The notes: a model not told the origin generated them from the letters alone. Shown: positions 41,855 to 51,178, counted from the first letter of the stretch. The stretch is 64,000 nt of DNA from Bifidobacterium breve (GCA_945878865.1 CAMCUD010000003.1:124001-188000), one strand, 5' to 3'. Program-made: numbers and translations.

Positions 41855-42129
41855 TCGTCCGCATCATGACCGAGGGCCAGTACAAGCTGGACGACGAGGT
41901 CCTCGCCAAGGTCAACGAGCTGGACAACGCCTGCGTCGCCGCCGTCGAGGCCGGCGACGAGGACGGCTTCCACGAGCACTTCGAGGAGCTCCTGCAGCTC
42001 ATCCGCACGCAGGGACAGGAGCTCGCCGATGACGACCTGCACGGCAGCGACGTGCTCATCCCGCCGTCGGACACGTCGTTCGCTGAGGCCGCAGCCGACT
42101 TCACCGGCGAAGGCCTGATCCCCGACTGA
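41851..42129 (+). CDS. pspAA: PspA-associated protein PspAA
   Basis: 92 aa from GTG, overlapping the pspA stop by 4 bases. MIVRIMTEGQYKLDDEVLAKVNELDN, then HFEELLQLIRTQG and SDVLIPPSD are the marks of the small partner found next to PspA in actinobacteria and cyanobacteria. It is thought to bind PspA. Completes a two-gene stress operon. Confidence 0.9.
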   Translation: MIVRIMTEGQYKLDDEVLAKVNELDNACVAAVEAGDEDGFHEHFEELLQLIRTQGQELADDDLHGSDVLIPPSDTSFAEAAADFTGEGLIPD

Positions 42130-42136
42130 CGTCCGG

Positions 42137-44131
42137 TCAGCGCGCTGCGCGCATCGCCTCCGCGGTGCGGTGCGCCAGCGCCATGACGGTGATCATCGGG
42201 TTCGTTCCCGACGCCGTCGGGAACGCCGACGCGTCGCCGATCCACACGCCTGGCGTGTCGTGCAGCTCGCCCCACGGGTTCGCCACGCTCGTCGCCGGGT
42301 CGTCGCCCATCCGCGCCGAGCCCATCTGGTGCAGCGCGAACGTGCCGTGGTCGAACGGGCCGAGCGGCCCGTCGTGGGCGCGCTGGGCGAACGCCTCGAG
42401 CGACTCATCACCGTCGCGCCGCCACCGGGTCTCGTGGCGGTGGTAGGTGATGATCTCCTGGGCGCCCGCCAGATCGTGCAGGCGGACGAGCTCGGCGATG
42501 CCGCGGCGGAAGTTGCGGTCGTCGAGCGGGTCGGCCATGACGTAGTGGTGGACGGCGTTGCCGGCCTGGTCGATCGTGACCTTGCCGTACCCGCGGTCGC
42601 GGATGAGCATGACGAACGCGGCGCTCTCCGCGCCCTTGGCCATGAGCTCCTTGTGGCCCGCGCCCGACGACCACGGCGTCGCGGTGGAGCCGAGCGCCGG
42701 GGCTTGCAGCGACGTTTCGATGAGGAAGCCGTACCCGTCCTCCAGGTCGCCGTACTCGTCCGACAGGGCGGTCTGCGGCGCGCCCCACCAGCTGCGCTGC
42801 GGCTCGTCGTAGATCCCGGAGACGCCGGTGGCGGGATGCAGGCGCAGGTAGTCGCCGGTCGCCGGACCGCCGATGCCCGAGCGCAGCAGCAGTGCGGGGG
42901 TCTCCAGCGCGCCCGCGGCGCACACGACCTGCGGCGCGTGGACCACGACCCGCGTCGTGCGCCCATCCTCGCCCGTCGCTGTGGCCTCGACCCCGACCGC
43001 ACGGCCGTCCTTGACGACGATGGTGTCGGCGCGGCAGCCGACGACGAAGCGGGTGCCGGCCTCCGCGGCGTCCTGGAGCCACGTCTTCATCGTCCCCTGC
43101 TTGGAGCCGGTCGCGTCGCCGAAGCCGAGGAGGCCCGCGGCGTCGGCGTCGTACGTCGCCGGATCCGTGTTGCGCGTGATGGTCTTGAACGCGATGCCGG
43201 CCTTCGCGCACGCCTCCTGCAGCCGTTGCGTCGGGCCGTTGAAGTCCGAGCAGCGGTCGTTGACCCCGGCGCGGGCCCACACGGTGTCAAGGTGGCGGTC
43301 GAAGTCGGGACCCGTGAGCCCCTCGAGTCCGAACTCGGTCTCCCACTGCTCGCGGACCGCCGGCCGGGTGCGCAGGCAGTTCGTCCAGTTGACCGTCGTC
43401 CCGCCGCCCATGCAGGACCCGGCGAGGATCGCGACCGTGCCCTCGGCGGTCTGGGTGATCCCGCCGCCGCGGTACAGGTGCTCGTAGGCCCACAGCTCCA
43501 GGCCGTTGAAATCGCTCTCGTTGAAGTAGCCGCCGGCCTCGAGGACGACGACGTCCTTGCCGGCCTGGGCGAGCGTGCCGGCGATGACGCCGCCGCCGGC
43601 GCCCGAGCCGACCACGACGACGTCGGCGCTGAGCACGAGGTCGTCGCCCGCGGCGCGCGTCACGCCGATCGTCTTCGGCGCCTGGTCGGGCGACGGCGGT
43701 GCCTGCCGCGGACCGGGATAGCCGATGGCCTCCCAGTTGGGATTGCGCACCGAGCCGTCGGGCTGGGGGACCGGAAGGCCATAGAACAGCATGGTGGTCA
43801 GGCCGCGGAGTGCCCCGATGCCGCCGCGCGCCGCGACATCGGCGTCGGCCATCGCGAGGAGCATCCCCTCACGTGCCGGGGCGTCGAGGTCATCGAACCC
43901 CTGCGCGTGCAGTCCGTCCAGAAGTGCGCGGACACCCTCGAGCATCGTCTCGTCGCCGGCGGCAGCGAGCTGTTCGGCGATGAGCCCAGCGATGCCGAGG
44001 TCGGACGCGGCGCGGCCCCAGAACCCGGTCGGGTCGTCGTCGCGCGCCACGGCGGGGACGAACGTGTCACAGAGTCGGGCCAGCGTGTCCTGCTGGATCT
44101 CCGACAGCACGACGGCAGGCGATGTCGCCAC
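42137..44131 (-). CDS. GMC-family oxidoreductase
   Basis: 664 aa flavoprotein. A 130-residue N-terminal helical region (like gluconate 2-dehydrogenase subunit 3) is followed by the FAD loop VVVVGSGAGGGVIAG, the GMC signature near GSCMGGGTTVNWTN, and the C-terminal HQMGSARMGDDPATSV and GTNPMITVMALA. Long-chain alcohol oxidase-like enzymes have this layout. It separates the pspA and pspAB modules and has no evident functional tie to them. Convergent with PspAA, 7 bases apart. Confidence 0.92.
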   Translation of the reverse strand: MATSPAVVLSEIQQDTLARLCDTFVPAVARDDDPTGFWGRAASDLGIAGLIAEQLAAAGDETMLEGVRALLDGLHAQGFDDLDAPAREGMLLAMADADVAARGGIGALRGLTTMLFYGLPVPQPDGSVRNPNWEAIGYPGPRQAPPSPDQAPKTIGVTRAAGDDLVLSADVVVVGSGAGGGVIAGTLAQAGKDVVVLEAGGYFNESDFNGLELWAYEHLYRGGGITQTAEGTVAILAGSCMGGGTTVNWTNCLRTRPAVREQWETEFGLEGLTGPDFDRHLDTVWARAGVNDRCSDFNGPTQRLQEACAKAGIAFKTITRNTDPATYDADAAGLLGFGDATGSKQGTMKTWLQDAAEAGTRFVVGCRADTIVVKDGRAVGVEATATGEDGRTTRVVVHAPQVVCAAGALETPALLLRSGIGGPATGDYLRLHPATGVSGIYDEPQRSWWGAPQTALSDEYGDLEDGYGFLIETSLQAPALGSTATPWSSGAGHKELMAKGAESAAFVMLIRDRGYGKVTIDQAGNAVHHYVMADPLDDRNFRRGIAELVRLHDLAGAQEIITYHRHETRWRRDGDESLEAFAQRAHDGPLGPFDHGTFALHQMGSARMGDDPATSVANPWGELHDTPGVWIGDASAFPTASGTNPMITVMALAHRTAEAMRAAR

Positions 44132-44166
44132 GGTCTCTTCTCCTCAGTGAGCCCCTCTGAGGTGAT

Positions 44167-44490
44167 TCAACCAGCGAGCGCCCCGCGGCGGACCCGCTTG
44201 ACGAGCGCGAACGCGCGGGGGTGGGTGGCCGGGCCACACAGCTGGTCGCGACGGGCGCGCAGGAGCTCAAGCGCGGCGGCCGACCGGCGGAACGGATCGG
44301 CGGCCTGCCACGCGCCGTCAAGCGAGGCGGCGGCGACGAGCTCCCCGCCCGACAGCGCGAGCAGGTGGGCGGCATCAGGGAGGGGAGGGGGCTGGCTGTC
44401 GAGGGCGGCCAGTCGACGTAGGGCACCGGCGTCGTCGGGGCGTGCGCGACGCAGGTGCAGGTCGGCGGCGAGTGGCTGGATGGCGGACAT
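44167..44490 (-). CDS. Small hypothetical, N-acetyltransferase-like fragment
   Basis: 107 aa from ATG 44490. LHLRRARPDDAGALRRLAALDS and LLALSGGELVAAASLDG resemble the first strands and helices of GNAT acyltransferases, but the acetyl-CoA loop R/QxxGxG/A is absent, so it is either a truncated GNAT or a related small protein common in this lineage. It is 35 bases upstream of the GMC gene on the same strand. Confidence 0.65.
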   Translation of the reverse strand: MSAIQPLAADLHLRRARPDDAGALRRLAALDSQPPPLPDAAHLLALSGGELVAAASLDGAWQAADPFRRSAAALELLRARRDQLCGPATHPRAFALVKRVRRGALAG

Positions 44491-44642
44491 GGCGTTGCTC
44501 CTTCGTGGTCGATCGGGTCCCCGCGACGGTAGATCCGCGCCGGCGGCGGATCTGTCGAGGGCCCGACACAAGGAACAACGCGTCGGCGACGGGAAACGTG
44601 AGGTCCGCTATTGAGACACGATGACCCGCGCGGTACGGTCGG

Positions 44643-45161
44643 GTGGTGCGCTCCGCCCTGTGCCTCGTGGTCGTCGCGTTCGCCGGTTTCGCGGTCCTCG
44701 CGCCGTCCGTCGGCACGGCGCAGGACGACGAGCGCCCCCGCCTGGCGGTCGACATGGTGCTCCGGGTGACCGACGTGGACACCCGCGGGAGCTCGAAGTT
44801 CCAGTACGACGAGTTCCGCGCCGACGGGTCACCGTTCGGCGCGTCCGATGTCACGACGTGGACGAAGCGGTCCGAGCGCAGCTCCGAGCGCCAGCACCCT
44901 CGCTTCGAGATCGAGAGCGAAGCGGGCTGGGTCAAAGGTCTCCTCACGGTCGACAAGACGTACCTGAAAACCACGCGGACGTATCAGCGCATCGAGTACG
45001 ACGGGGAGGGTGCGATCGAGGACGGCGGCCCGGCCAGCACACGGTACGGCGGGGCATACGGCCAGATCGAGAGCTTCCACGGGACCCTCACCTGTCGCGC
45101 CTCGGGCCGCTGCACCGGCACGATCCGCATGCGCGGATACGTGCGCCTGAAGCCGCGCTAG
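44643..45161 (+). CDS. Secreted protein of unknown function
   Basis: 172 aa from a double GTG. A signal peptide (VRSALCLVVVAFAGFAVLAPSVGTAQ) precedes a soluble beta-rich mature protein with a Cys pair near the C-terminus (LTCRASGRCTG), probably a disulfide. No family recognised. It overlaps the convergent pspAB gene by 4 bases. The upstream gap 44491-44642 has no motif I can support. Confidence 0.75.
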   Translation: MVRSALCLVVVAFAGFAVLAPSVGTAQDDERPRLAVDMVLRVTDVDTRGSSKFQYDEFRADGSPFGASDVTTWTKRSERSSERQHPRFEIESEAGWVKGLLTVDKTYLKTTRTYQRIEYDGEGAIEDGGPASTRYGGAYGQIESFHGTLTCRASGRCTGTIRMRGYVRLKPR

Positions 45162-45727
45162 AGCGGGATGCCCCAGAGCGGGAACCACCGCTCGAGCTCG
45201 GGCTCGACCGGCAGCTCCGTGCCGAGGATCGCCTTGACCTGCAGCTCGCGCTGCGAGTCGCGCTCGTTCTCCCCGGCGGGGACGAACGGGTACCAAGCGC
45301 CACGCTTGACGTTGTAGATGAGGTGCAGCGGGCGGCCGCGGCCGTCCTTGAACGCGAACACCGCGCACAGCACGCGGTCGCCGTAGCCGCCGACCTGGAG
45401 CGCGTCGTTGACCGTGTTGACGCCCACGACGAGGTCCTCGACGTCGGGATCGCTGAAGACCATCCAGCGATACCCGAAGCTGTCCTCGGTGGTCGTCAGC
45501 GTCGTGCCCGTCTCCTCGCCCGTGCCCTGGACGAGTTCGACCATCTCCGCGGCGATCTGGTCGAAGTCGGCGTTGTCGATCGGCTGGAAGACGATGGCCG
45601 CCTTGCCGGTCGTGACGATCTGGTGGCCCGTCTCCAGCGTGACGTACGCGGTGCTGAGCGCGAACAGCCGGTCGGGGGCGGGCCCGACCATCTTCTTGCG
45701 GCCGAGCAGGCCGTCGAGGAAGCCCAT
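45158..45727 (-). CDS. pspAB: PspA-associated protein PspAB
   Basis: 189 aa. MGFLDGLLGRKK, APDRLFALSTAYVTLET and the later acidic TTTEDSFGYRWMVF and DPDVEDLVVGVN identify the PspAB family, which is linked in genomes to HtpX and PspA. It starts 10 bases after htpX on the same strand, giving an htpX-pspAB operon 3 kb from pspA-pspAA. Its biochemical role is unknown; membrane protein quality control is the accepted setting. Confidence 0.87.
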   Translation of the reverse strand: MGFLDGLLGRKKMVGPAPDRLFALSTAYVTLETGHQIVTTGKAAIVFQPIDNADFDQIAAEMVELVQGTGEETGTTLTTTEDSFGYRWMVFSDPDVEDLVVGVNTVNDALQVGGYGDRVLCAVFAFKDGRGRPLHLIYNVKRGAWYPFVPAGENERDSQRELQVKAILGTELPVEPELERWFPLWGIPL

Positions 45728-45737
45728 GCGCCCGAGG

Positions 45738-46631
45738 CTACCGGGCGGCCTGCAGCTGCATCTCGAGCTTCTGCAGCTCGGCGATCCGCGCTTCCATCGG
45801 CGGGTGCGTGCTGAACATGTTGAGGATCGAGTCCTTCGCCTTGGCCGGCACGATGTAGAACGCGTTCATCTCCGTGTGGGCGCGCAGATCGTTCTGCGGG
45901 ATCCGCTCGATCGTGCCGCTGATCTTCATCAGCGCGGACGCGAGCGCGCTCGGGCGCCCGGTCAGCTGCGCCGCGCCGCGATCGGCGGCGAACTCGCGCT
46001 GGCGCGACAACGCCTGCATGAGGAAGAACGAGATGACGTACACCGCCATCGAGGCGAGGATCAGGACGAAGATGCCGGGGCTCTCGTCGTCGTCACCCCC
46101 GAAGAAGAACCCGAACTGCAGGATCAGCGCGGCGATCGAGGCGAAGAACGACGCGATGGTCATGATCGCGACGTCGCGATGCATGACGTGGGCGAGCTCG
46201 TGGGCCATGACGCCCTCGAGCTCGGCCGGCTCGAGGCGCTGCATGATGCCGGTGGTGGCGACGACGGTTGCGGCCTTCTGCGACCGGCCCATCGCAAACG
46301 CATTGGGCATCTCGGTCTGGATGACGCCGATCCGCGGCTTGGGCAGATCCGCCTGGATGCAGAGGCGCTCGATCATCGCGTGGAGCTCGGGCGCCTGCTG
46401 CGGCGAGACGATCTTCACGCCCATCGCCGCCAGGGCGATCTTGTCGCTCGTGAAGAGCTGGATGACGAACAGGGCGCCCGCGATCACGGCGATCGTGATG
46501 CCGTTGGCGCCGCTGGCGAACAACACCGCCATGAACGCGACGTAGAGCGCGCCGAGCAGGAAGATCGTGAACAGCATCCGCGCCCGCAGCTGCGGCGGGG
46601 CCTTGAGATCGACCTTGGAACGTGTCGCCAT
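45738..46631 (-). CDS. htpX: Membrane protease HtpX
   Basis: 297 aa. Two N-terminal membrane helices, the zinc motif HELAH (in GVMAHELAHVMHRDV), two more helices (FASIAALILQFGFF, LILASMAVYVISFF) and the third ligand Glu in REFAADRGAAQLTG. It cuts misfolded membrane proteins. ATG at 46631 gives the standard N-terminus; frame upstream is not protein-like. Confidence 0.94.
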   Translation of the reverse strand: MATRSKVDLKAPPQLRARMLFTIFLLGALYVAFMAVLFASGANGITIAVIAGALFVIQLFTSDKIALAAMGVKIVSPQQAPELHAMIERLCIQADLPKPRIGVIQTEMPNAFAMGRSQKAATVVATTGIMQRLEPAELEGVMAHELAHVMHRDVAIMTIASFFASIAALILQFGFFFGGDDDESPGIFVLILASMAVYVISFFLMQALSRQREFAADRGAAQLTGRPSALASALMKISGTIERIPQNDLRAHTEMNAFYIVPAKAKDSILNMFSTHPPMEARIAELQKLEMQLQAAR

Positions 46632-46744
46632 GGGCGGGGAGTCTAAGTCGCCTGGATTAAGGCGATCTGAAGGCTCCGCGCCATCTGCAAACCGGGTTGC
46701 AGCGCCCCGGACGAAGGTGGCGCGTTCGTACACTCCCTCGTCGC

Positions 46745-47938
46745 ATGCGCGTCCGCTTGTTCATCGCGGTCGCGGCGATCCCACTCGTCATCTGGGCCAT
46801 GCTGCCCCTGGTCTCGGGGGCGGCGGCGCCGACCCAGGCGCGCCTGAACCAGCTCGACGCGAAGATCGACCGCGCCCGCAGCCAGATCGGCAGGAAGAAG
46901 GGCACCGAAAGGGCGCTCTCGGTCGACATCAGCGCGTACAGCGCCAAGATCGACCGGCTCCAGGGCCGCATCAGCGTGCTCGAAGGCCGCCAGGCCAAGG
47001 TGCAGGCCGATCTCGACGCCAAGCAGGCCGAGCTGGACCGGCTTCGCGGCGACCTGCGGGCCGAGCGCGCCAGGCTCACACGGCTGCGCGCCCGGCTGAA
47101 GGTCGCGCGCCGCCTGCTCTCGCAGCGGCTCGTGGAGATGTACAAGGCGTCGGAGCCCGACGTCATCACGGTCGTCCTGGACTCGCACGGCTTCGAGGAC
47201 CTGCTCGAGCGCACCGAGTTCCTCAAGCGCATCTCGGCGCAGGACCGCCAGGTCGTCGACCTCGTGCAGAGCGCGAAGGCCGACGCCGCCGCCACGGAGA
47301 AGCGCCTGGCCACGCTCGAGACCCGCCAGCAGCGGGTCACCGAGGCGGTGTACGCCCGCCGCGAGGAGATCCGCCAGGTCAAGGACGGCCTCGTCGGCAC
47401 GCGCGTCGGCCTCGACCACACGAAGGCGGGCAAACAGGCCGCGCTGCAGACCGTCCGCACCGCGCGGGTGAAGCTCGAGGAGGACGTCAAGGCGATGGAG
47501 AAGCAGCAGGCGAAGATCTCCTCGGAGCTCGGCGCCCCGCTGCCCTCCGGCGTCACGGTGCACGGCAGCGGCCGGTTCGTCTGGCCCGTGCGCGGCCCGA
47601 TCACCGCCCCCTTCTGCGAAAAGCGCGCCTGGGAAGCCTGCCACCCGGGCATGGACATCGCGGTCCCGACCGGGACGCCGATCCACGCGGCCGACAGCGG
47701 CGTCGTGAAGATCGCCGGCTGGGTCGGCGGCTACGGCAACTACGTCTGCATTCAGCACACCGCGTCGCTGTCGTCCTGTTACGGGCATCAATCAGCGATC
47801 AAGGTGCGCGTGGGGCAGGCGGTGCGCCAGGGCCAGGTCATCGGCCTGTCGGGCAGCACCGGGTTCAGCACCGGGCCGCACCTGCACTTCGAGGCACGGG
47901 TCAACGGCTCCGTCGTGAACCCCCTCAACTACCTCTAG
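46745..47938 (+). CDS. M23 metallopeptidase with long coiled coil (EnvC-like), copy 2
   Basis: 397 aa paralogue of the protein at 495-1733. A signal/anchor helix (RLFIAVAAIPLVIWAMLPL) is followed by a coiled coil and an M23 domain. Zinc ligands are H300 and D304 in HPGMD and H379/H381 in HLHFE. The catalytic-domain entry differs from copy 1: it has CEKRAWEACHPG, a Cys pair around the zinc site, where copy 1 has GPRWGRLHAG. Many coiled-coil blocks are nearly identical in both genes. Confidence 0.93.
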   Translation: MRVRLFIAVAAIPLVIWAMLPLVSGAAAPTQARLNQLDAKIDRARSQIGRKKGTERALSVDISAYSAKIDRLQGRISVLEGRQAKVQADLDAKQAELDRLRGDLRAERARLTRLRARLKVARRLLSQRLVEMYKASEPDVITVVLDSHGFEDLLERTEFLKRISAQDRQVVDLVQSAKADAAATEKRLATLETRQQRVTEAVYARREEIRQVKDGLVGTRVGLDHTKAGKQAALQTVRTARVKLEEDVKAMEKQQAKISSELGAPLPSGVTVHGSGRFVWPVRGPITAPFCEKRAWEACHPGMDIAVPTGTPIHAADSGVVKIAGWVGGYGNYVCIQHTASLSSCYGHQSAIKVRVGQAVRQGQVIGLSGSTGFSTGPHLHFEARVNGSVVNPLNYL

Positions 47939-47966
47939 CGAAGAGGTCGATAGCGTCCCGGGCCGC

Positions 47967-48728
47967 ATGCTGCCCGAGATCCAGATCGGCCCGCTCTCCC
48001 TCAAGACGTTCGGCCTCGCCTTCGGGCTGGCGTTCGTCGCGTGCGGCGCCGTCGTCGCCCGCCGGCTGCGCGAGATCGGCAAGCCCGTCGACTGGGCCTA
48101 CGAGATCATCTTCGCGGCGCTCGTCGGGGGGATCGTCGGGGCGCGGCTGTACTGGATCGTCGACAACTGGGACAAGGCGCAGGGGGACCTCCTCGGCTCG
48201 ATCTTCAGCGGTTCCGGTCTGACGTGGTTCGGCGGCGCCCTCGGCGGCGCGCTCGCGGTCCTGGCGTGGGCGCGGTGGCGCAACTGGCTGGGGCTGCAGC
48301 TGCTCGACACGGCGGCACCGGCGCTGGCGATCGGGTACGCGATCGGCCGCGTGGGCTGCCAGGTCTCCGGCGACGGCGACTACGGCAAGCCCACCGATAT
48401 GCCGTGGGGGATGGCCTATCCCGACGGGGTGGTGCCGACCGACGAGAAGGTCCATCCGACTCCGATCTTCGAGACGCTGGCGATGGGGCTCGTCGCCCTG
48501 CTGCTGTGGCATCTGCGCGACGCGCTGCGGCCAGGCGCCCTGTTCGCCTTGTACCTCCTGCTCGCGGGGCTCGAGCGGTTCCTCATCGAGTTCCTGCGCC
48601 GCAACGACGCGGTCCTGCTCGGCCTCACCGAGGCGCAGCTCATCAGCCTCGTGATGCTCGGGGCGGGCGCGATCTGGCTGGGTGTCCTGGCGCGCCGTCC
48701 GGGTGGGCTGCGCGCCGTCTCAGCGTGA
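47967..48728 (+). CDS. lgt: Prolipoprotein diacylglyceryl transferase
   Basis: 253 aa, seven membrane helices. The signature FGGALGGALAVLAWAR replaces the usual HGGL region, and YAIGRVGCQVSGDGDYG and HPTPIFE match Lgt. It adds diacylglycerol to the lipobox Cys of lipoproteins such as those at 38.6, 59.1 and 62.4 kb. It follows the M23 gene by 28 bases and overlaps the convergent ABC permease by 9. Confidence 0.93.
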   Translation: MLPEIQIGPLSLKTFGLAFGLAFVACGAVVARRLREIGKPVDWAYEIIFAALVGGIVGARLYWIVDNWDKAQGDLLGSIFSGSGLTWFGGALGGALAVLAWARWRNWLGLQLLDTAAPALAIGYAIGRVGCQVSGDGDYGKPTDMPWGMAYPDGVVPTDEKVHPTPIFETLAMGLVALLLWHLRDALRPGALFALYLLLAGLERFLIEFLRRNDAVLLGLTEAQLISLVMLGAGAIWLGVLARRPGGLRAVSA

Positions 48729-49577
48729 CCCGGTGAGCTGGTCGATCGGCGCGCGGCGCAGCGAGCGGCGGGCGCCCGGGGCGGGCGCGCCGCGCAGGAC
48801 CGCGACAAGGACGTAGCCGGCGCACGCCGCCAGCGCGATCGCCGGGCCCGCGGCGACGTCGAGGCTGCGTGACAGCTCCAGGCCGCACACCGCGCTGAGC
48901 GCGCCGATCGCCGCGGCGACGCGCAGCTGGACGGCGAGGCGGTCGCTCGCGCGGATCGCCGCCGCGGCGGGCGCGAGGAGCATGGCGACCAGCAACAGAC
49001 TGCCCAGTCCCTGTGCGGCCGCGGCGATGGTCACGGCGAGCAGGACGAGCAGCGCGAGCGCGACGCGCCCCGGGCGCACGCCCAGCGACGGCGCGGCGGC
49101 GGGGTCGAACGCGGCGAGGCGCAGCGCGCGGCCGCCGAAGGACAGGGCGAGTAGCACACCGCCGCACAACAGCGCGGCGAGCGCGACGTCCCCGGCGGTC
49201 GCGCCGAGCGGGTCGCCGAACAGCAGCTCGGCGAGCCGGGCGGGAACCTCGGGGCGCAGCGCGAGGACGACGCCAAGGCCGAAGAGCGTGGTGACGACGA
49301 TGGCCACCGCGGTGTCGCCGCCCACGCGGGCGTCGCGAGCGGCGAGCGCGACGAGCGCCGCGGCGAGCACGATGCCGCCGGTGGCGCCGAGCAGCAGCGG
49401 CGCGCCGGCCAGCGCCGCGAGCACGAGGCCGGGCAGCATCGCGTGCGACAGCGACTCGGCGGCGAACGCGCGGCGCTCGTGCAGCACCCAGACGCCGAGC
49501 GGGCCGCAGGCCAGGCCGAGGATGACGGTCTCCAGCAGCGCACGGCGCAGCAGCGGGTCGGTGACGAGCTCGGTCAT
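48720..49577 (-). CDS. Metal ABC transporter permease, second copy
   Basis: 285 aa of the ABC-3 family (ZnuB/MntB): eight or so membrane helices, with AAESLSHAMLPGLVLAALAG and LLLVAMLLAPAAAAIRAS. It forms the channel for Zn or Mn import with the ATPase upstream; overlaps it by 4 bases. A second permease gene at 50332 suggests a heterodimer. Confidence 0.9.
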   Translation of the reverse strand: MTELVTDPLLRRALLETVILGLACGPLGVWVLHERRAFAAESLSHAMLPGLVLAALAGAPLLLGATGGIVLAAALVALAARDARVGGDTAVAIVVTTLFGLGVVLALRPEVPARLAELLFGDPLGATAGDVALAALLCGGVLLALSFGGRALRLAAFDPAAAPSLGVRPGRVALALLVLLAVTIAAAAQGLGSLLLVAMLLAPAAAAIRASDRLAVQLRVAAAIGALSAVCGLELSRSLDVAAGPAIALAACAGYVLVAVLRGAPAPGARRSLRRAPIDQLTGSR

Positions 49578-50335
49578 CCGCCGTGGTCGTGCTCGTGGTC
49601 GTGCTGGTGGCACTGCACGGCGATCGCCGCGCCGTCGCCGAGGGTCACGATCTCCTCGCCGTATGTGCGCTCCAGCGCGGCGGCGTCCAGCTCGGCCCCC
49701 GGCCCGAAGAACGTCTGCTCGCCGTGCAGGCCGAGCACGCGGTCGAAGCCGCGGCCCTGCTCGATGTCGTGGGTGCAGATGAGCAGCGCGTGGCCCTGGG
49801 CGCGCAGCTCCTGCAGGACACCGAGGATCGTCGCCTCGCTCGCGCGGTCGACGCCGCTGAACGGCTCGTCGAGCAGCAGGATCGGCGCGTCCTGCACGAG
49901 CGCCCGGGCGATGAGCACCCGCTGGCGCTGGCCGCCGGAGAGCGTCCCGAAGCGGTCGTGGGCGCGCTCGCGCAGGCCGACCCGGCCGAGCGCGTCGAGC
50001 GCGCGCGCCTTCTCGGCGCGGCCGAGGCGCCGCCACCAGGGGGTGCGCCGGTAGGCGCCCATGAGCGCGACGTCGAGCGCGCTCACGGGGAAGTCGAGAC
50101 GGGCGTCCTCGGTCTGCGGCACGTAGGCGATCTCGCCGTGGACGTCGACGCGTCCCTCGAACGGAGGAAGCTCGCCGAGCAGCGCGCGCATGAGCGTGGT
50201 CTTGCCGCCGCCGTTGGGGCCGAGCACGGCCACGATCTGCCCGCGTGTGGCCGCGAAGGTGACGTCGCGCAGTGCCGGACGACCCGGGACGTAGCCGGTG
50301 CTCAGACCGACGGCTTCGACGAGGACGTCGCTCAT
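49574..50335 (-). CDS. Metal ABC transporter ATPase with His-rich tail
   Basis: 253 aa. Walker A GPNGGGKTT, signature LSGGQRQRV, Walker B ILLLDEPF and switch His in CTHD. The C-terminus CHQHDHEHDHGG is a metal-binding tail, unusual on the ATPase, and may sense cytosolic Zn or Mn. ABC-3 family partner genes lie on both sides. Confidence 0.93.
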   Translation of the reverse strand: MSDVLVEAVGLSTGYVPGRPALRDVTFAATRGQIVAVLGPNGGGKTTLMRALLGELPPFEGRVDVHGEIAYVPQTEDARLDFPVSALDVALMGAYRRTPWWRRLGRAEKARALDALGRVGLRERAHDRFGTLSGGQRQRVLIARALVQDAPILLLDEPFSGVDRASEATILGVLQELRAQGHALLICTHDIEQGRGFDRVLGLHGEQTFFGPGAELDAAALERTYGEEIVTLGDGAAIAVQCHQHDHEHDHGG

Positions 50336-51156
50336 CGGGCGCTCACCGCCACGCGCGGGACGACCGCCTGGGTCGTGCGGACGACGGCGAACACCCCGCC
50401 GGAGAGCAGGGCGAGGACGGGGCCCGGCGGGAGGTCGAGCTCGAAGGCGAGCCACAGCGCGACGACGCCCTCGGCGGCCCCGAGCGCGACGGAGCCGAGA
50501 AGCAGCTGCGGCACCGAGCGCGCGACCAGCCGGGCGGTGGCGGCGGGGAGGACCAGGAGGGTCGCGGCAAGAAGCGCGCCCACCGCGGGAAGCATCGCGA
50601 CGACGGCGACGGCGAGGCCGCCCAGCAGCGCCCAGTCGCCGCGGGCCCGCGACACGCCCAGCGCCTCCGCGGTCTGCGGCTCGAACCCCGTGGCCAGCCA
50701 GGTCCGGCCGAACGCGGCACTCAGCGCGAGCGCGCCCGCCGCGACGACGGCGGCCAGCCAGAGGTCCTGGTCGGTGAGCCCGAGCAGCGACCCGAAGAGC
50801 AGCCGGTCCACCCCGACCCCCGCGGGGTACACGTCGCTGGCGAGCACCGAGCCGAGGGCGAGCGCGGCGACGACGAGCAGCCCGGTCGCTCCGTCCGGGC
50901 CCAGCCGCGGGTCGCGGATCAGCCGGGTCAGGCCGGCGGTGAAGAGCAGGGCGGAGCCGAGCGCGGCGACCGGCGGGGCCAGGCCCCACGGGGCGGCGAC
51001 GACGAGCCCGGGGAACGTCGCGGTGCCTACGGCGTGGCTGAAGAAGGCTAGGCGGCGCAGGACCACCCACGTGCCGAGCAGGCCGCCGGCAATCGAAAGC
51101 AGGAGCACGGCGGCGAGGGCACGCTGCATGAACGGGAGGTCAAACGCGTCGAGCAC
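50332..51156 (-). CDS. Metal ABC transporter permease, first copy
   Basis: 274 aa from GTG, ABC-3 permease with ALAAVLLLSIAGGLLGTWV, LAFFSHAVGTATFPGLVVA and LLAATLLVLPAATARLVA. The operon is permease-ATPase-permease with 4-base overlaps. No periplasmic/lipoprotein binding component (ZnuA/MntA) is encoded next to it, so that must be elsewhere. Zur-box-like site and TAGGCT -10 lie immediately upstream. Confidence 0.91.
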   Translation of the reverse strand: MLDAFDLPFMQRALAAVLLLSIAGGLLGTWVVLRRLAFFSHAVGTATFPGLVVAAPWGLAPPVAALGSALLFTAGLTRLIRDPRLGPDGATGLLVVAALALGSVLASDVYPAGVGVDRLLFGSLLGLTDQDLWLAAVVAAGALALSAAFGRTWLATGFEPQTAEALGVSRARGDWALLGGLAVAVVAMLPAVGALLAATLLVLPAATARLVARSVPQLLLGSVALGAAEGVVALWLAFELDLPPGPVLALLSGGVFAVVRTTQAVVPRVAVSAR

Positions 51157-51178
51157 GGTGTGCCCAGCCTAGCGGCGT

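Noticed and set aside
44491-44642. Small RNA or promoter in the gap before the secreted protein
   Set aside because: No conserved blocks, hairpin with U tract, or recognisable -35/-10 pair.
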